Assembly (NCBI RefSeq): GCF_900143005.1 | Contig: NZ_FRCS01000007.1 | Coordinates: 1 to 64,000, forward strand | Direction of reading: 5' to 3' | DNA length: 64,000 bases | From: Cryptosporangium aurantiacum | Lineage (GTDB): Bacteria > Actinomycetota > Actinomycetes > Mycobacteriales > Cryptosporangiaceae | The notes under the pieces: generated by a model | Told to the model about the DNA's origin: nothing | The model's database searches: none | What the model saw: only the letters and a program-made list of their open reading frames with translations | Position numbers and translations under genes: made by a program | Shown here: in pieces, positions 33,009-42,727 of the stretch | Numbering within the stretch: the first letter of the stretch is position 1 | Layout: each line of letters opens with the position of its first letter

Positions 33009-34168
33009 CGGTGCCCCCTCGGTGTCGCGGGATCGGTGGAAGGAGTGCGGCGGCGGAATCGGCGTGCGAGACCGGCCAGCCCGGTCGGGTGGAAGAGCAC
33101 CACGAGGACGATCGCCAGGCCGTAGAGGTACCGGGCGGCCTCACCGGCGGCCAGGCCACCGCCGCCGGCGTCGGTGACCAGCGGCAGCGCGTCCGCGTAA
33201 CGCTGGAGCACGAGCGGGAGCGCGGCGACGAACACCGCCCCGGCGATCGCGCCGCCCAGCGAGCCGAGCCCGCCGAGGACGATCATCGCGAGGTACTGGA
33301 TGGAGACGAACAGGCCGAACGACTCCGGCGCGACGCTCCCGATCGAGAGCGCGTAGATCACCCCGGCCAGCCCGCCGTACGCCGAGCTGACCAGGAACAC
33401 CCCGGCCTTGTACCGCTGGACGTCCACGCCCATCACCGAAGCCGCGACCTCGCTGTCGCGCAGCGTCCGCAGCGCCAGGCCGGGGCGGCTGCGCAGCAGA
33501 TTGCGGGCGAACAGGTAGGAGACCAGCGCCAGCGCCAGCCCGAGGTACCAGAGCCGCTCGGACTCCCGGAACGGGACGCCGAGCAGCGTCAGCGCGGGCG
33601 TGTCCGCGAACTGGAACCCGAAGAGCGTGAACTCCGGCACCGAACGGCCGTTGAACCCGCCGGTGACCGACGTCCAGCTGTTGAGGACGTGCTGGCCGAT
33701 GAAGACCAGCGCGAGCGACGCGACGCCGAGGTAGATACCGCGGAGCCGGGCCGCGATCGGGCTGAACGCCAGCCCCGCGACGCCCGCCAGCACGACGCCG
33801 ACGACCAGCCCGAACAACGGCGGCCAGCCCAGCCCGGACAGCTCGTCGGCCCGGACACCGCTCGGGTCGTCGGCCACGAACGTGTAGCTGATCGCGCCGA
33901 CCGCGAGGAAGAACGAGTGCGCGAGCGACAGCTGGCCCGCGGTCCCGACCAGCAAATTCAGCCCGAGCGCACCGACCACGGCACCGCAGATCGCGAAGCC
34001 GGTCCGCAGCCAGAACTCCTCGACGTAGAACGGCGCGACCAGCAGCACGACCAGCACCGCACCGACGACGAGCAGCCGCACCGGCCGCTCGACGCGACGC
34101 TTCGGCGGCCCGGCCGCACCGGACGGCGCGGGGGCAGCGGGCTCGGCCACGCGGGCGGGCTCAGACAC
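33005..34168 (-). CDS. livM: Branched-chain-type ABC transporter permease LivM
   Basis: A 387-residue inner-membrane permease with about ten hydrophobic segments. The Pro/Ala-rich N-terminal 25 residues (ARVAEPAAPAPSGAAGPPK) precede the first membrane segment. The LivM signature region GLNLLVGTAGQLSLAHSFFL is present, and the EAA-like loop has LRSRPGLALRTLRDSEVAAS. The next segments hold VMGVDVQRYK and LGGLGSLGGAIAGAVF. It forms the channel with LivH. The GTG overlaps the livH stop by 8 bp. Confidence 0.9.
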   Translation of the reverse strand: MSEPARVAEPAAPAPSGAAGPPKRRVERPVRLLVVGAVLVVLLVAPFYVEEFWLRTGFAICGAVVGALGLNLLVGTAGQLSLAHSFFLAVGAISYTFVADDPSGVRADELSGLGWPPLFGLVVGVVLAGVAGLAFSPIAARLRGIYLGVASLALVFIGQHVLNSWTSVTGGFNGRSVPEFTLFGFQFADTPALTLLGVPFRESERLWYLGLALALVSYLFARNLLRSRPGLALRTLRDSEVAASVMGVDVQRYKAGVFLVSSAYGGLAGVIYALSIGSVAPESFGLFVSIQYLAMIVLGGLGSLGGAIAGAVFVAALPLVLQRYADALPLVTDAGGGGLAAGEAARYLYGLAIVLVVLFHPTGLAGLARRFRRRTPSTDPATPRGHR

Positions 34169-35051
34169 GTGTCAGTTCCTTCGTCCCGAACAGACCCGAC
34201 GGCCGCACCAGCAGGACGACGATCATCACCAGGTACGGCACGACCGCGCCGATGCCCCGCCCCAGGAACAGCAGGTGGTCCTGGTAGCCGGCGGCCAGCG
34301 CCTCCGCGACGCCGATCAGCAGGCCGCCGACCAGCGCGCCGCCGGTCGAGTCCAGGCCGCCGAGGATCGCGGCGGGCAGCGCGCCGAGCGCCACCGTGTA
34401 CACCGCCGGGCTCACCCCCGGCGTCGGCGCACCGACGAGGAACAGCGCCGCCACCGCCGCCAGCACACCGGCGATCAGCCAGGCGATCGCCGACACCCGG
34501 CCCTGCCGGATTCCCATCAGCGCCGCGGCCTCGCCGTCCTCGGCCGCCGCCCGCATCGCCACGCCCCAGTCCGAGTACTTGAACGCGGCGAAGAACAGGG
34601 CGATCAGGATGGTGGCGACGCCGATCGCGAGCGCACGGTTCGTGCTGATGCCGACGTCACCCAGCCGGACGACGTCCCCGGCCCAGGGGTGGGGCACGTT
34701 GAGGATGTCCGACCCGATCCGCCGGATCATGTCGGTGACCAGGATGATGTCGACGCCGATCGTCACTACGGCCAGGCTGATGTCCGGCGCGCCACGCAGT
34801 GGGTTGATCACCAGCCGCTCGATCAGCAGCGACACCGCGGCGGTGAGCGTGATCCCGGCCAGCGCGCCGAGCCAGAACCCCCACGGCTCGGCGAACCGGA
34901 CGATCGCGTACGCCCCGAGCAGCAGCAGCGAGCCGTGGGTGAAGCTCACGACGCCGCTGGCCTTGAAGATCACCACGAAGCCGAGCGCGATCAGCGCGTA
35001 CATCGCGCCCAGCGAAACGCCGTTGAGCAGCAGCGAGAGGAACTGGCTCAC
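34161..35051 (-). CDS. livH: Branched-chain-type ABC transporter permease LivH
   Basis: A 296-residue inner-membrane permease. The N-terminal GVSLGAMYALIALGFVVIFK and the cytoplasmic coupling loop AMRAAAEDGEAAALMGIRQG are hallmark LivH features. About eight hydrophobic segments are seen. GGLDSTGGALVGGLLIGVAE precedes the last segments. The GTG start overlaps the livG stop by 4 bp. Confidence 0.9.
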   Translation of the reverse strand: MSQFLSLLLNGVSLGAMYALIALGFVVIFKASGVVSFTHGSLLLLGAYAIVRFAEPWGFWLGALAGITLTAAVSLLIERLVINPLRGAPDISLAVVTIGVDIILVTDMIRRIGSDILNVPHPWAGDVVRLGDVGISTNRALAIGVATILIALFFAAFKYSDWGVAMRAAAEDGEAAALMGIRQGRVSAIAWLIAGVLAAVAALFLVGAPTPGVSPAVYTVALGALPAAILGGLDSTGGALVGGLLIGVAEALAAGYQDHLLFLGRGIGAVVPYLVMIVVLLVRPSGLFGTKELTRV

Positions 35052-35859
35052 GTGTCCTCCCCGTGGGTCGCGGTGGGTGGTGGCAGCACGTCGCTGCCCG
35101 AGCCGAGGTAGGCGCGGATCACCTCGGGGTCGGATTGGATCTCCGCCGGGCTGCCGTCGGCGATCCGGCGTCCGAAGTCGAGCACCGTGACCCGGTCGGC
35201 CAGCGCCATGACCAGGCTCATGTCGTGTTCGACGAGCACGATCGATATCCCCAGCGCGGTGCGGATCGCGCCGATCGTCCCGGCCATCCGCGCGGTCTCG
35301 TCGGCGTTCATGCCGGCCACCGGTTCGTCCAGCAGCAGGATCCGCGGTTCGGTGCAGAGCGCCCTGGCGGCCTCGACGCGCTTCTGGTCGCCGTAGGAGA
35401 GCGCGCCGACCGGTGTGTCGAGCTTGCCGCCGAGCTCGAGGAAGTCGGCGATCTCGGCCACCCGCGCGGCGTGCCGCCGATACTCGCGGGTGGCGGTGGG
35501 CAGCCGCAGACCCGCCGCGAGGAAGCCGGTGCGGGTGAGGTGGTGCCTGCCGAGCATGAGGTTCTCGGCCACGGTCTGCCCGCCGGAGAGCGCGATGTTC
35601 TGGAACGTCCTGGCGACGCCGACGCCCGCGATCTGGAACGGGCGCATCCGGTCCAGCCGCGCCGGCCCGAACCGCACCGCCCCTGCGGCGGCGCGATACA
35701 CCCCGGACAACACGTTGAACAGCGTCGACTTCCCGGCGCCGTTCGGACCGATGACCGCGTGGATCGCGCCCGGCTCGACCGTGAACGAGACGCCCGACAG
35801 CGCGGCGAGCGCACCGAACCGCACGGTGACGTCGTCCACTTCCAGGGTCGGGATCTCGG

Positions 35860-35863
<4 letters not shown>
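35048..35863 (-). CDS. livG: Branched-chain-type ABC transporter ATP-binding protein LivG
   Basis: A 271-residue ATPase. Walker A is GPNGAGKST, the Q-loop region reads GVARTFQNI, the signature is LSYGDQKRVEAARAL, and Walker B is ILLLDEPVAGM. The switch His lies in IVLVEHDMSLV. SYGDQKR instead of SGGQQQ is usual for LivG. I chose the ATG at 35863, which overlaps the livF stop as ATGA; a GTG at 35872 is three codons upstream. Confidence 0.92.
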
Positions 35864-36645
<782 letters not shown>

Positions 36646-36679
36646 GGAGGTCCTCCCTGCGTGGGGGCCCGGCAGAGTG

Positions 36680-36703
36680 GGACACAGTGTGTCCTACGAC
36701 ACA
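36680..36703. promoter_or_regulatory. Overlapping palindromes upstream of livF
   Basis: GGACACA-G-TGTGTCC (36680-36694) is a perfect inverted repeat. Its right half TGTGTC also pairs with GACACA at 36698-36703 across CTAC. Both lie 35-58 bp upstream of the livF start, where a promoter would be. Likely an operator for the liv operon. Confidence 0.55.
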
Positions 36704-36760
36704 GGGCTGCCCGGCCGATGCCGCGGGATCGGTGTCCGAAGCACTGTTCGTGGCGTGATC

Positions 36761-36781
36761 GGGTGTGCAGCGTGCACACCC
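36761..36781. promoter_or_regulatory. Operator copy 1: GTGTGCA-N3-TGCACAC
   Basis: GGGTGTGCA-GCG-TGCACACCC, perfect 9-bp arms. It lies 73 bp upstream of the methyltransferase ATG and 116 bp from livF. The inner 7+3+7 bp are repeated before the PucR gene. Confidence 0.7.
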
Positions 36782-36853
36782 CGCTCGCGTGCGGCGTCGC
36801 GTTGGTGACTCGGCCCACCCCGTCGGCGTCCACCCGGCGGATAGTCGCGAGGC

Positions 36854-37672
36854 ATGTCGACTCCATCGAGTGATACCTACATCTACAGCCAGGAGTGGGA
36901 GCAGGAGCGCGGGCGGCTGGAAGGCCTCTCCGCCGGCTTCGACGAGGTGACGATTCGTCATCTCACCGCGGCGGGCGTCCCGACCGGAGGGCGCTGCCTG
37001 GAGGTCGGGGCGGGCGCGGGCAGCATCGCGCGGTGGCTCGCCACCGCGGTGGGCCCCACCGGCCGGGTGGTGGCCACCGACCTCGACGTCCGGTTCCTCG
37101 AAGCGGACTCCGTCATCGAGGTACGGCAGCACGACGTGACCACCGACCCTCTCGAGGAGGGCGCGTACGACGTCGTGCACGCCCGCGCCGTGCTGGAGCA
37201 CATCCCCGACCGGGCGCGCATCGTGGCCAAACTCGCCACCGCACTCCGCCCCGGTGGGGCGCTGGTCCTCGAGGACACCGTGTTCGGCGGTCCGGAGACC
37301 GCCGCGTGGCAGGCGGTCACGGTCCCGGCGTCGGTGGCGCCCGCGCAGGCCCGCACGCTGGCCGCGGTGGCCACCGCGTTCCGCGCGATCGGTGCCGACC
37401 CCGAGTTCGGTCTGCAGCTGTCGACGACGCTCCGCGCGGCCGGTCTCGTCGACGTCGAGGCGGACCTCACCTACCGCGTCGTCCGCGGTGGTTCGCCGGA
37501 GTCCGCGTTCTCCAAGCTCACCATGCACCAGATCGGCCCGCGGCTGATCGAGATCGGGCTGCTCTCCCCGGAGGACTACACCGAAGCGCTGGCGATCGTC
37601 GACGACCCCGACGCCCAGTGGCTGTCGATCGGGCTGGCCGGCGCGACCGGGCGGGCACCGGGCAAACGATGA
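36854..37672 (+). CDS. Class I SAM-dependent methyltransferase
   Basis: A 272-residue Rossmann-fold methyltransferase. Motif I is CLEVGAGAGSIARWLAT, motif II has VVATDLDVRFLEA, and the motif IV area is YDVVHARAVLEHIPD. Post-motif GGALVLEDTVFGG is clear. Substrate undetermined; such proteins methylate small molecules. It is divergent from the liv operon and followed by PucR. Identical palindromes on both sides suggest common control with the transporter and PucR genes, so it may modify the imported compound or a product of it. Confidence 0.83.
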   Translation: MSTPSSDTYIYSQEWEQERGRLEGLSAGFDEVTIRHLTAAGVPTGGRCLEVGAGAGSIARWLATAVGPTGRVVATDLDVRFLEADSVIEVRQHDVTTDPLEEGAYDVVHARAVLEHIPDRARIVAKLATALRPGGALVLEDTVFGGPETAAWQAVTVPASVAPAQARTLAAVATAFRAIGADPEFGLQLSTTLRAAGLVDVEADLTYRVVRGGSPESAFSKLTMHQIGPRLIEIGLLSPEDYTEALAIVDDPDAQWLSIGLAGATGRAPGKR

Positions 37673-37681
37673 CGTTCTGCG

Positions 37682-37698
37682 GTGTGCACACTGCACAC
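37682..37698. promoter_or_regulatory. Operator copy 2: GTGTGCA-N3-TGCACAC
   Basis: GTGTGCA-CAC-TGCACAC, the same 7-bp arms and 3-nt spacer as the site at 36763-36779. It is 9 bp after the methyltransferase stop and 87 bp upstream of the PucR ATG. Confidence 0.7.
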
Positions 37699-37784
37699 TG
37701 TGGCGGCCCGTCGTCCGGAGCGGGTGCACGGGACCGGCGTCAGGCGCTGTCGATCGCGGGTCGGAGTCTCTACGCTCCGCCGAT

Positions 37785-39005
37785 ATGTCAGCGGCTCCGG
37801 TCGGCCCGAGCGTGCACGCGCTCGCCGCGCTGCTGCGCGCCCACCGTCTGCCCGCGCTGACCGGCGAGGTGTTCCGGCACGTCGTCGAGTTGCGGCCGGA
37901 GTACCTCGCGAGCGGCGCGCTGAGCGCGACCGACCTCCGCGACACCTGCCGGGTCAGCCTCGGCCAGATGCTCGGTGAGCTGGCGGACGGTGGCGCCGGG
38001 GGACGGCTGTCGCTGGAGGAGACCGGACGTCGGCGCGCGCAGGAGGGCGCGCCGATGGAGTGGCTGCTCCACGGGTATCGGCTCTGCGCTCGGGCGATCT
38101 GGCAGGCGCTGGTGAGCGAGGCGACCCGCAGCGGCGACGACGGCGTCCGCCGCCTGCTGGCCGAGGCGGTCGTCGTCTGGGATGCCCTGGACCGGGTCTC
38201 CACCGTCGTCGCCGCCGCGTACCGGGAGGAACAGACCCGCCTGCAGCGCACCACCCGGCTGCGCCGGGAGACCGTGCTCTCCGGGTTGCTCGAACGCCGG
38301 CCGCCGACGCCGTCGGCGGTCGCCGAGGCCAGCGACGTGCTGGGGATCCCCGCGCGCGGGCCCCGCCTGGTCGTGACCGCGACCGCGTGCACGCCGTCGG
38401 ACGACGGGCGGAACCCGGAGGCGGCGCTGCGGGCGGCCGGCTTCCCGTCGGTCTGGGTCACCCACGGGGCGCGCGAGTCCGGTCTGGTGGCCCTCGATCA
38501 TCCGGACGACGTCGAGGGCGCCGTCGCGGCGCTGGTGGACTGCGTTCCGGGCCAGGCGTCGGTGTCGCCGGTGATCGACGGGTTCGACGACGTCGCGACA
38601 GCCCACCGCCTGACGGTGCTCACTCTGCGGACGCTGCCCACCGGCCACCGCGGGGTCGTGCTGGTCACCGACCGGCTGCCGCACGCGCTGGTCGCCGCCG
38701 CACCGGACGTGGCGGAGGTCCTCGTCCGGCACACGCTCGGCGGGCTCTCCGCGCTGCGTCCGTCCGAGTGGGACGCCTACGTCGAGACGCTCGAGGCGCT
38801 GGTGGAGTGCGACGGGTCGGTATCGGCAGCGGCCCGCAGGCTGGGTTGCCACCGCAACACGGTGCAGAAGCGGCTGCACCGGATCGAGGCGCTGACCGGG
38901 CGGCGGCTCACGTCGCTCCGGGCGATGGTGGAACTGTCGCTGGCACTTCCGGCGGTGCGTCTGGACGCGACGAGCTCAGCCGCCCCCGGCCGACCTCCGG
39001 GATGA
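37785..39005 (+). CDS. PucR/CdaR-family transcriptional regulator
   Basis: A 406-residue regulator. The C-terminal HTH_30 domain is complete (GSVSAAARRLGCHRNTVQKR, LHRIEALTGRRL). A central GGDEF-like fold follows the N-terminal helical region (MEWLLHGYRLCARAIWQALV). PucR proteins control uptake and catabolism of purines, diacids or amino compounds. The adjacent liv-type importer and methyltransferase are natural targets. TACGCT lies 8 nt before the ATG, so it may be leaderless. Its 3' end overlaps the opposing membrane-protein gene by 98 bp. Confidence 0.87.
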   Translation: MSAAPVGPSVHALAALLRAHRLPALTGEVFRHVVELRPEYLASGALSATDLRDTCRVSLGQMLGELADGGAGGRLSLEETGRRRAQEGAPMEWLLHGYRLCARAIWQALVSEATRSGDDGVRRLLAEAVVVWDALDRVSTVVAAAYREEQTRLQRTTRLRRETVLSGLLERRPPTPSAVAEASDVLGIPARGPRLVVTATACTPSDDGRNPEAALRAAGFPSVWVTHGARESGLVALDHPDDVEGAVAALVDCVPGQASVSPVIDGFDDVATAHRLTVLTLRTLPTGHRGVVLVTDRLPHALVAAAPDVAEVLVRHTLGGLSALRPSEWDAYVETLEALVECDGSVSAAARRLGCHRNTVQKRLHRIEALTGRRLTSLRAMVELSLALPAVRLDATSSAAPGRPPG

Positions 39006-39996
39006 CGGCGGGCGTCGCCGCGGCGGGGCGCGGGGTGCGGGTGGCGACGTGGTAGCCGACGGCGGTGGCGCCGAGCGTGCCGCCCCAGGCCACGAAGACC
39101 ACGAGCGTGCCGGTCGCCGCCCACCCGGACAGCACGTCCGCACCGGACGAGGAGCCGTCGGCCAGCGCCGCGATCAGCGCGGCGGTGGACAGGAGGCCGT
39201 ACGCGACCAGCGCTGCCGCGACCGTGCCCGCGGGCACCAGCGCGAGCAGCCGGGGGACCGCGCGCCCGCCGAGGTGCGGCACCCACTCCGGCACTATCTG
39301 GCCCCAGCGCTGCGCCAGACCGAGCACCAGTAAGCCGGCCAGCGGCGGTATCGCGGTGATCGCGATCCCGGCGGTGCTGCTCAGCTCGGCGTCGATGTCG
39401 TCCACCATCGCGGACGAGATGCCGAACGGCACCCCGAGCAACCAGAGCGCGTGGGGGACCGCCCAGCCGATCCAGGGCAGCACCGCCGCCGTGTACGCCG
39501 TGATCCGGGCCCAGCGGGGCACCGGCCGCAGCGTCGGCGTGCCTCCCGGCGCCACCGGGGTCAGCGCCGCGGCCAGCTCGCCGAAGAGCACACCGCCACC
39601 GAGCAGGGCCAGCCGTCCGAACAGGTCCCGCCAGTCCTCCGGCCGGCCGCCGATCGCCGCCGGGAGTTCGAACAGCAGGTGCAGCGGGAACGAGGCCAGC
39701 ACCAGGCCGGCCGCACCGGCCCAGGCGGCGGCCGCGGCCACCCGGCCCGGACGCCACAGCGCCAGCACCGCGCAGCCGGCCAGCAGGGCGCAGGCCAGCA
39801 GTGCGCCCCATCCGACCCCGAACGGAACCGCCGTCACCCGGTCGGCGCCGCACCCGCCGCTCGGGTCGGCCGGGAGGTCGGTCCGGTCGCAGGCGGTGTA
39901 TCCCCACCGGCTCCCGGCCAGCCAGGACGCCCGCAGGAGAATCTCGCCGACCGCGAACGTCAGCGCTGCCCAGGCCCGTAACCGGTGATCCACCAC
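38908..39996 (-). CDS. Polytopic membrane protein, unknown function
   Basis: A 362-residue protein with about nine hydrophobic segments. An extracytoplasmic loop near the N-terminus carries two Cys (TACDRTDLPADPSGGCGAD). The C-terminal 45 residues are Pro/Ser rich and soluble; these lie antisense to the PucR gene. I chose the GTG at 39996, which has GGGGAG 6 nt upstream; the frame continues to 40029 without a ribosome binding site. Relatives in streptomycete-like genomes are annotated only as hypothetical. Confidence 0.72.
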   Translation of the reverse strand: MVDHRLRAWAALTFAVGEILLRASWLAGSRWGYTACDRTDLPADPSGGCGADRVTAVPFGVGWGALLACALLAGCAVLALWRPGRVAAAAAWAGAAGLVLASFPLHLLFELPAAIGGRPEDWRDLFGRLALLGGGVLFGELAAALTPVAPGGTPTLRPVPRWARITAYTAAVLPWIGWAVPHALWLLGVPFGISSAMVDDIDAELSSTAGIAITAIPPLAGLLVLGLAQRWGQIVPEWVPHLGGRAVPRLLALVPAGTVAAALVAYGLLSTAALIAALADGSSSGADVLSGWAATGTLVVFVAWGGTLGATAVGYHVATRTPRPAAATPAVIPEVGRGRLSSSRPDAPPEVPATVPPSPGAT

Positions 39997-40044
39997 AGTG
40001 CACTCCCCGTGTCGACGACGCGCGGTCATCGTGGCGGGGTGGCG

Positions 40045-40081
40045 CTGTGACGTTACTGTGCGGTACTCAGGCGAGTCACAG
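40045..40081. repeat. Spaced inverted repeat in a divergent promoter region
   Basis: CTGTGAC (40045-40051) and GTCACAG (40075-40081), 23 bp apart, in the 208-bp spacer between the membrane protein and the nuclease-like gene. The two half-sites are two helical turns apart or slightly more. Weak candidate for regulator half-sites. Confidence 0.35.
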
Positions 40082-40204
40082 CGTGCAGGACCGGCTCCGA
40101 AATGGGGCGGTAAGGGTGGGATCGGATCGGTAAGGTCGGAGGAGGATCGGCGTCACCGCCTCCGCACCGCGGACCGCGTCGGACGAATCCGAGGTGATCG
40201 GATC

Positions 40205-40957
40205 ATGGGGAAGTACGACCCGCTCCGCCGGCACCTGGCCGCGGTGCCGAACGACCAGCAAGAGATCGGACTGTCGTTAGGGGAGGTCGAGGGCCTCGTC
40301 GGCACCCTCCCGCCGTCGGCCAGGGACTACCGCGCCTGGTGGGGCAACAGTGGCACGTCACCGCAGGCGGCCGCGTGGCTCGCCGCCGGGTTCGTCGTTG
40401 ATCGCGTCGACCTCAGCGGCGGGCGGGTGGCGTTCGTGCGGCGCGGCCGTGACGACTTCCGCGACCCGGGTGGCTACCGGGATCCGGACGCCTACCGGGA
40501 GGGGTTCCGCCCGTTCGAGAACCCGGACGCCGGTCAGTCGGAGGCGGCCGTCCAGGCTCACCTCGTCGCCCACCTGACCCGGAGCGGCTGGGAGATCCAG
40601 CGGGTCGCCGACACCGCCGACTCCGCCGCCACCGAGCGCGGCATCGACGTCGTCGCGCGCCAGGGCCATTGCACCTGGGCGATCGAGGTGAAGGGCTCTC
40701 CGCGCCGTTCCGGCACCGCCGCCCCGGGCGAGCAGGCGCGGCATGGCTACGCCGCCGCGCTGCTGAAAGCCGTCCTCGTCCGCGACGCCTACCCCGGGTA
40801 CCGGGTGGCGATCGCGCTGCCGGACGTCCCCAGCTACCGCTCGCTGTTCGAGCGCAGCCGCCGCAGCCTCGACGACCTGGCGGTCACGATGTTCTTCGTG
40901 ACCGCGGGCGGCCACGTCACGTCGACGGTGTCGACCGCGGGCGGCGAGTGCGGCTGA
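40205..40957 (+). CDS. Two-domain protein: DUF7662-like N-terminus and PD-(D/E)XK nuclease-like C-terminus
   Basis: A 250-residue protein. Residues 1-85 match a small domain I recall as DUF7662: MGKYDPLRRHLAAVP, LSLGEVEGLVGTLPPSAR, then DYRAWWGN and AAWLAAGFVVDRVDL. From about 115 the C-terminus looks like a restriction-endonuclease fold: QSEAAVQAHLVAHLTRSGWE, RGIDVVARQGHCTWAIEVKG, then EQARHGYAAALLKAV. The Asp of GIDVVA and the E-x-K of IEVKG fit a PD-(D/E)XK site. GAGGTG lies 8 nt before the ATG. No methylase or other defence gene adjoins it. Function unknown; a DNA-targeting role is inference. Confidence 0.65.
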   Translation: MGKYDPLRRHLAAVPNDQQEIGLSLGEVEGLVGTLPPSARDYRAWWGNSGTSPQAAAWLAAGFVVDRVDLSGGRVAFVRRGRDDFRDPGGYRDPDAYREGFRPFENPDAGQSEAAVQAHLVAHLTRSGWEIQRVADTADSAATERGIDVVARQGHCTWAIEVKGSPRRSGTAAPGEQARHGYAAALLKAVLVRDAYPGYRVAIALPDVPSYRSLFERSRRSLDDLAVTMFFVTAGGHVTSTVSTAGGECG

Positions 40958-41033
40958 CGCGGATCCAGCGGGCGGCTCGCGGGTTGGCGGGTTAGGTTTC
41001 GGGGGCACCGCAGCCGACGAACGGAGAGCACCG

Positions 41034-41429
41034 GTGACCACCCCTTCCCGCGCACTACGCGCGGCCGGACAGGTCGCGCTCGGCGCCGTCCTGGTCGGCG
41101 CAGGCGTCGGCCATCTGACCACGCTGCGCGAGGAGTTCCAGGCCCAGGTACCCAGCTGGATCCCCGTCGACCCGGACACCGTCGTCCTCGGTTCGGGCGT
41201 CGTCGAGATCGCGCTCGGCGCGTCGCTGCTGACCACGTGGCGGCAGCCCGCGCGGCGACGGCTCGGGACGCTCGTCGCCGGGTTCTTCGTCGCGGTGTTC
41301 CCGGGCAACATCGCGCAGCTCGTCGAACACAAGGACGCGTTCGGGCTGGACTCCGACCGCAAGCGCGCGCTGCGCCTGCTGGGCCAGCCCGCCCTCGTCG
41401 CGTGGGCCCGCGCCGCCACCAAGGGTTAG
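41034..41429 (+). CDS. DoxX-like small membrane protein
   Basis: A 131-residue protein with four hydrophobic segments. It starts with [20 protein letters not shown]. Next come [39 protein letters not shown], and [12 protein letters not shown]. The GNIAQ in the third segment is common in DoxX-like proteins. Role in redox balance or none known. The GTG start follows GGAGAGCACCG. Its TAG overlaps the NhaA stop by 3 bp (convergent). Confidence 0.72.
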   Translation: MTTPSRALRAAGQVALGAVLVGAGVGHLTTLREEFQAQVPSWIPVDPDTVVLGSGVVEIALGASLLTTWRQPARRRLGTLVAGFFVAVFPGNIAQLVEHKDAFGLDSDRKRALRLLGQPALVAWARAATKG

Positions 41430-42727
41430 CGCTGGTAGATGTCCGGGATGCCGTCGTGATCGGTGTCGAGCGTCTCCTCCTCGGCGATTCTCCGGTAGGT
41501 CCGGTTCCGGGCGCGGAGAACGCCGGCGGCCAGCAGCGCGGCGAGCAGTGACCCGCCGAGGATCGCGACCTTCGCGTGTTCGTCGTGGACGCTGCCCGCG
41601 CCGAACGCGAGTTCGCTGACGAGCAGCGACACGGTGAAGCCGATACCGGCCAGCATCGCGAGGCCGGTGACGTCGACCCAGCCGAGTCCGGCGGCCAGGT
41701 CGGCGCGGGTGAAGCGCGCGACCAGCCAGGTCGTGCCGAGCACACCGACGGTCTTGCCGATCACCAACCCGGCCGCGACCCCGACCGTGACCGGGTCGGT
41801 CAGTGCGGTGGTCAGGCCGTGCAGCCCGCCGACGGTCACCCCGGCAGAGAAGAACGCAAAGACCGGCACCGCGACGCCCGCCGAGAGCGGCCGGAAGCGG
41901 TGCTCGAAGTGCTCGGCGAGGCCCGGGCCGGCGTCGCCGCGCGCACTGCGCAGCACCGGCACCGCGAACCCCAGCAGAACGCCGGCCACCGTCGCGTGCA
42001 CCCCCGAGGCGTGCACCAGCGCCCAGCTCACCACCGCAAGCGGGAGCAGCAACCACCACGCGCGCACCCGCCGCTGCACCAGCAGCGTGAACAGCCCCAG
42101 CGGCACCAGCGCGACCAGCAGCGGCACCGGGCTCAGGTCGTCGGTGAAGACGACCGCGATGATCACGATCGCGATCAGGTCGTCGACGACCGCGAGCGTC
42201 AGCAGGAACGTCCGGAGCGCGGACGGCAGGTGGCTGCCGATCACGGCGAGGACGGCGAGCGCGAACGCGATGTCGGTCGCGGTGGGGATCGCCCAGCCGC
42301 GGAGCGGCCCGTCCCCGACGACGACGATGACGAGGTAGAGCAGGGCGGGCACGGCCACACCGCCGAGCGTCGCCGCGATCGGGACCGCGGCCCGGCGAGG
42401 ATCGCGCAGGTCACCCGCGACGAACTCGCGCTTGAGTTCGAGACCGGCGACGAAGAAGAAGATCGCGAGCAGGCCGTCGGCGGCCCAGGCGCCGACGGTG
42501 AGGTCGAGGTGCAGTGCGGCCGGGCCCAGCTCGGTGTCGCGGAGCGTCTCGTAGGCGCCGGACCAGGGCGAGTTGGCCCAGATCAGCGCACTGACCGCGG
42601 CGATCAGGAGGAGCGCGCCACCGATCGTCTCGCGGCGCAGGATGTCGGCGATCCGGCGGGCCTCCGGCCAGGAGCCGGGGGCGAGCAGCCGGAGCGCGGG
42701 GGAGCGGCGCACGGCGCTCAGCGCCAT
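41426..42727 (-). CDS. nhaA: Na+/H+ antiporter NhaA
   Basis: A 433-residue inner-membrane antiporter for sodium and pH homeostasis. The key segments are [26 protein letters not shown] and [19 protein letters not shown]. The double-Asp active site is [17 protein letters not shown]. Later come [30 protein letters not shown] and the Lys-containing [12 protein letters not shown]. The C-terminal tail ends in [13 protein letters not shown], a calcium-motif-like DxDxDG string not usual in NhaA. It overlaps the aldo/keto reductase gene by 10 bp and is the last gene of that transcript. Confidence 0.92.
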   Translation of the reverse strand: MALSAVRRSPALRLLAPGSWPEARRIADILRRETIGGALLLIAAVSALIWANSPWSGAYETLRDTELGPAALHLDLTVGAWAADGLLAIFFFVAGLELKREFVAGDLRDPRRAAVPIAATLGGVAVPALLYLVIVVVGDGPLRGWAIPTATDIAFALAVLAVIGSHLPSALRTFLLTLAVVDDLIAIVIIAVVFTDDLSPVPLLVALVPLGLFTLLVQRRVRAWWLLLPLAVVSWALVHASGVHATVAGVLLGFAVPVLRSARGDAGPGLAEHFEHRFRPLSAGVAVPVFAFFSAGVTVGGLHGLTTALTDPVTVGVAAGLVIGKTVGVLGTTWLVARFTRADLAAGLGWVDVTGLAMLAGIGFTVSLLVSELAFGAGSVHDEHAKVAILGGSLLAALLAAGVLRARNRTYRRIAEEETLDTDHDGIPDIYQR

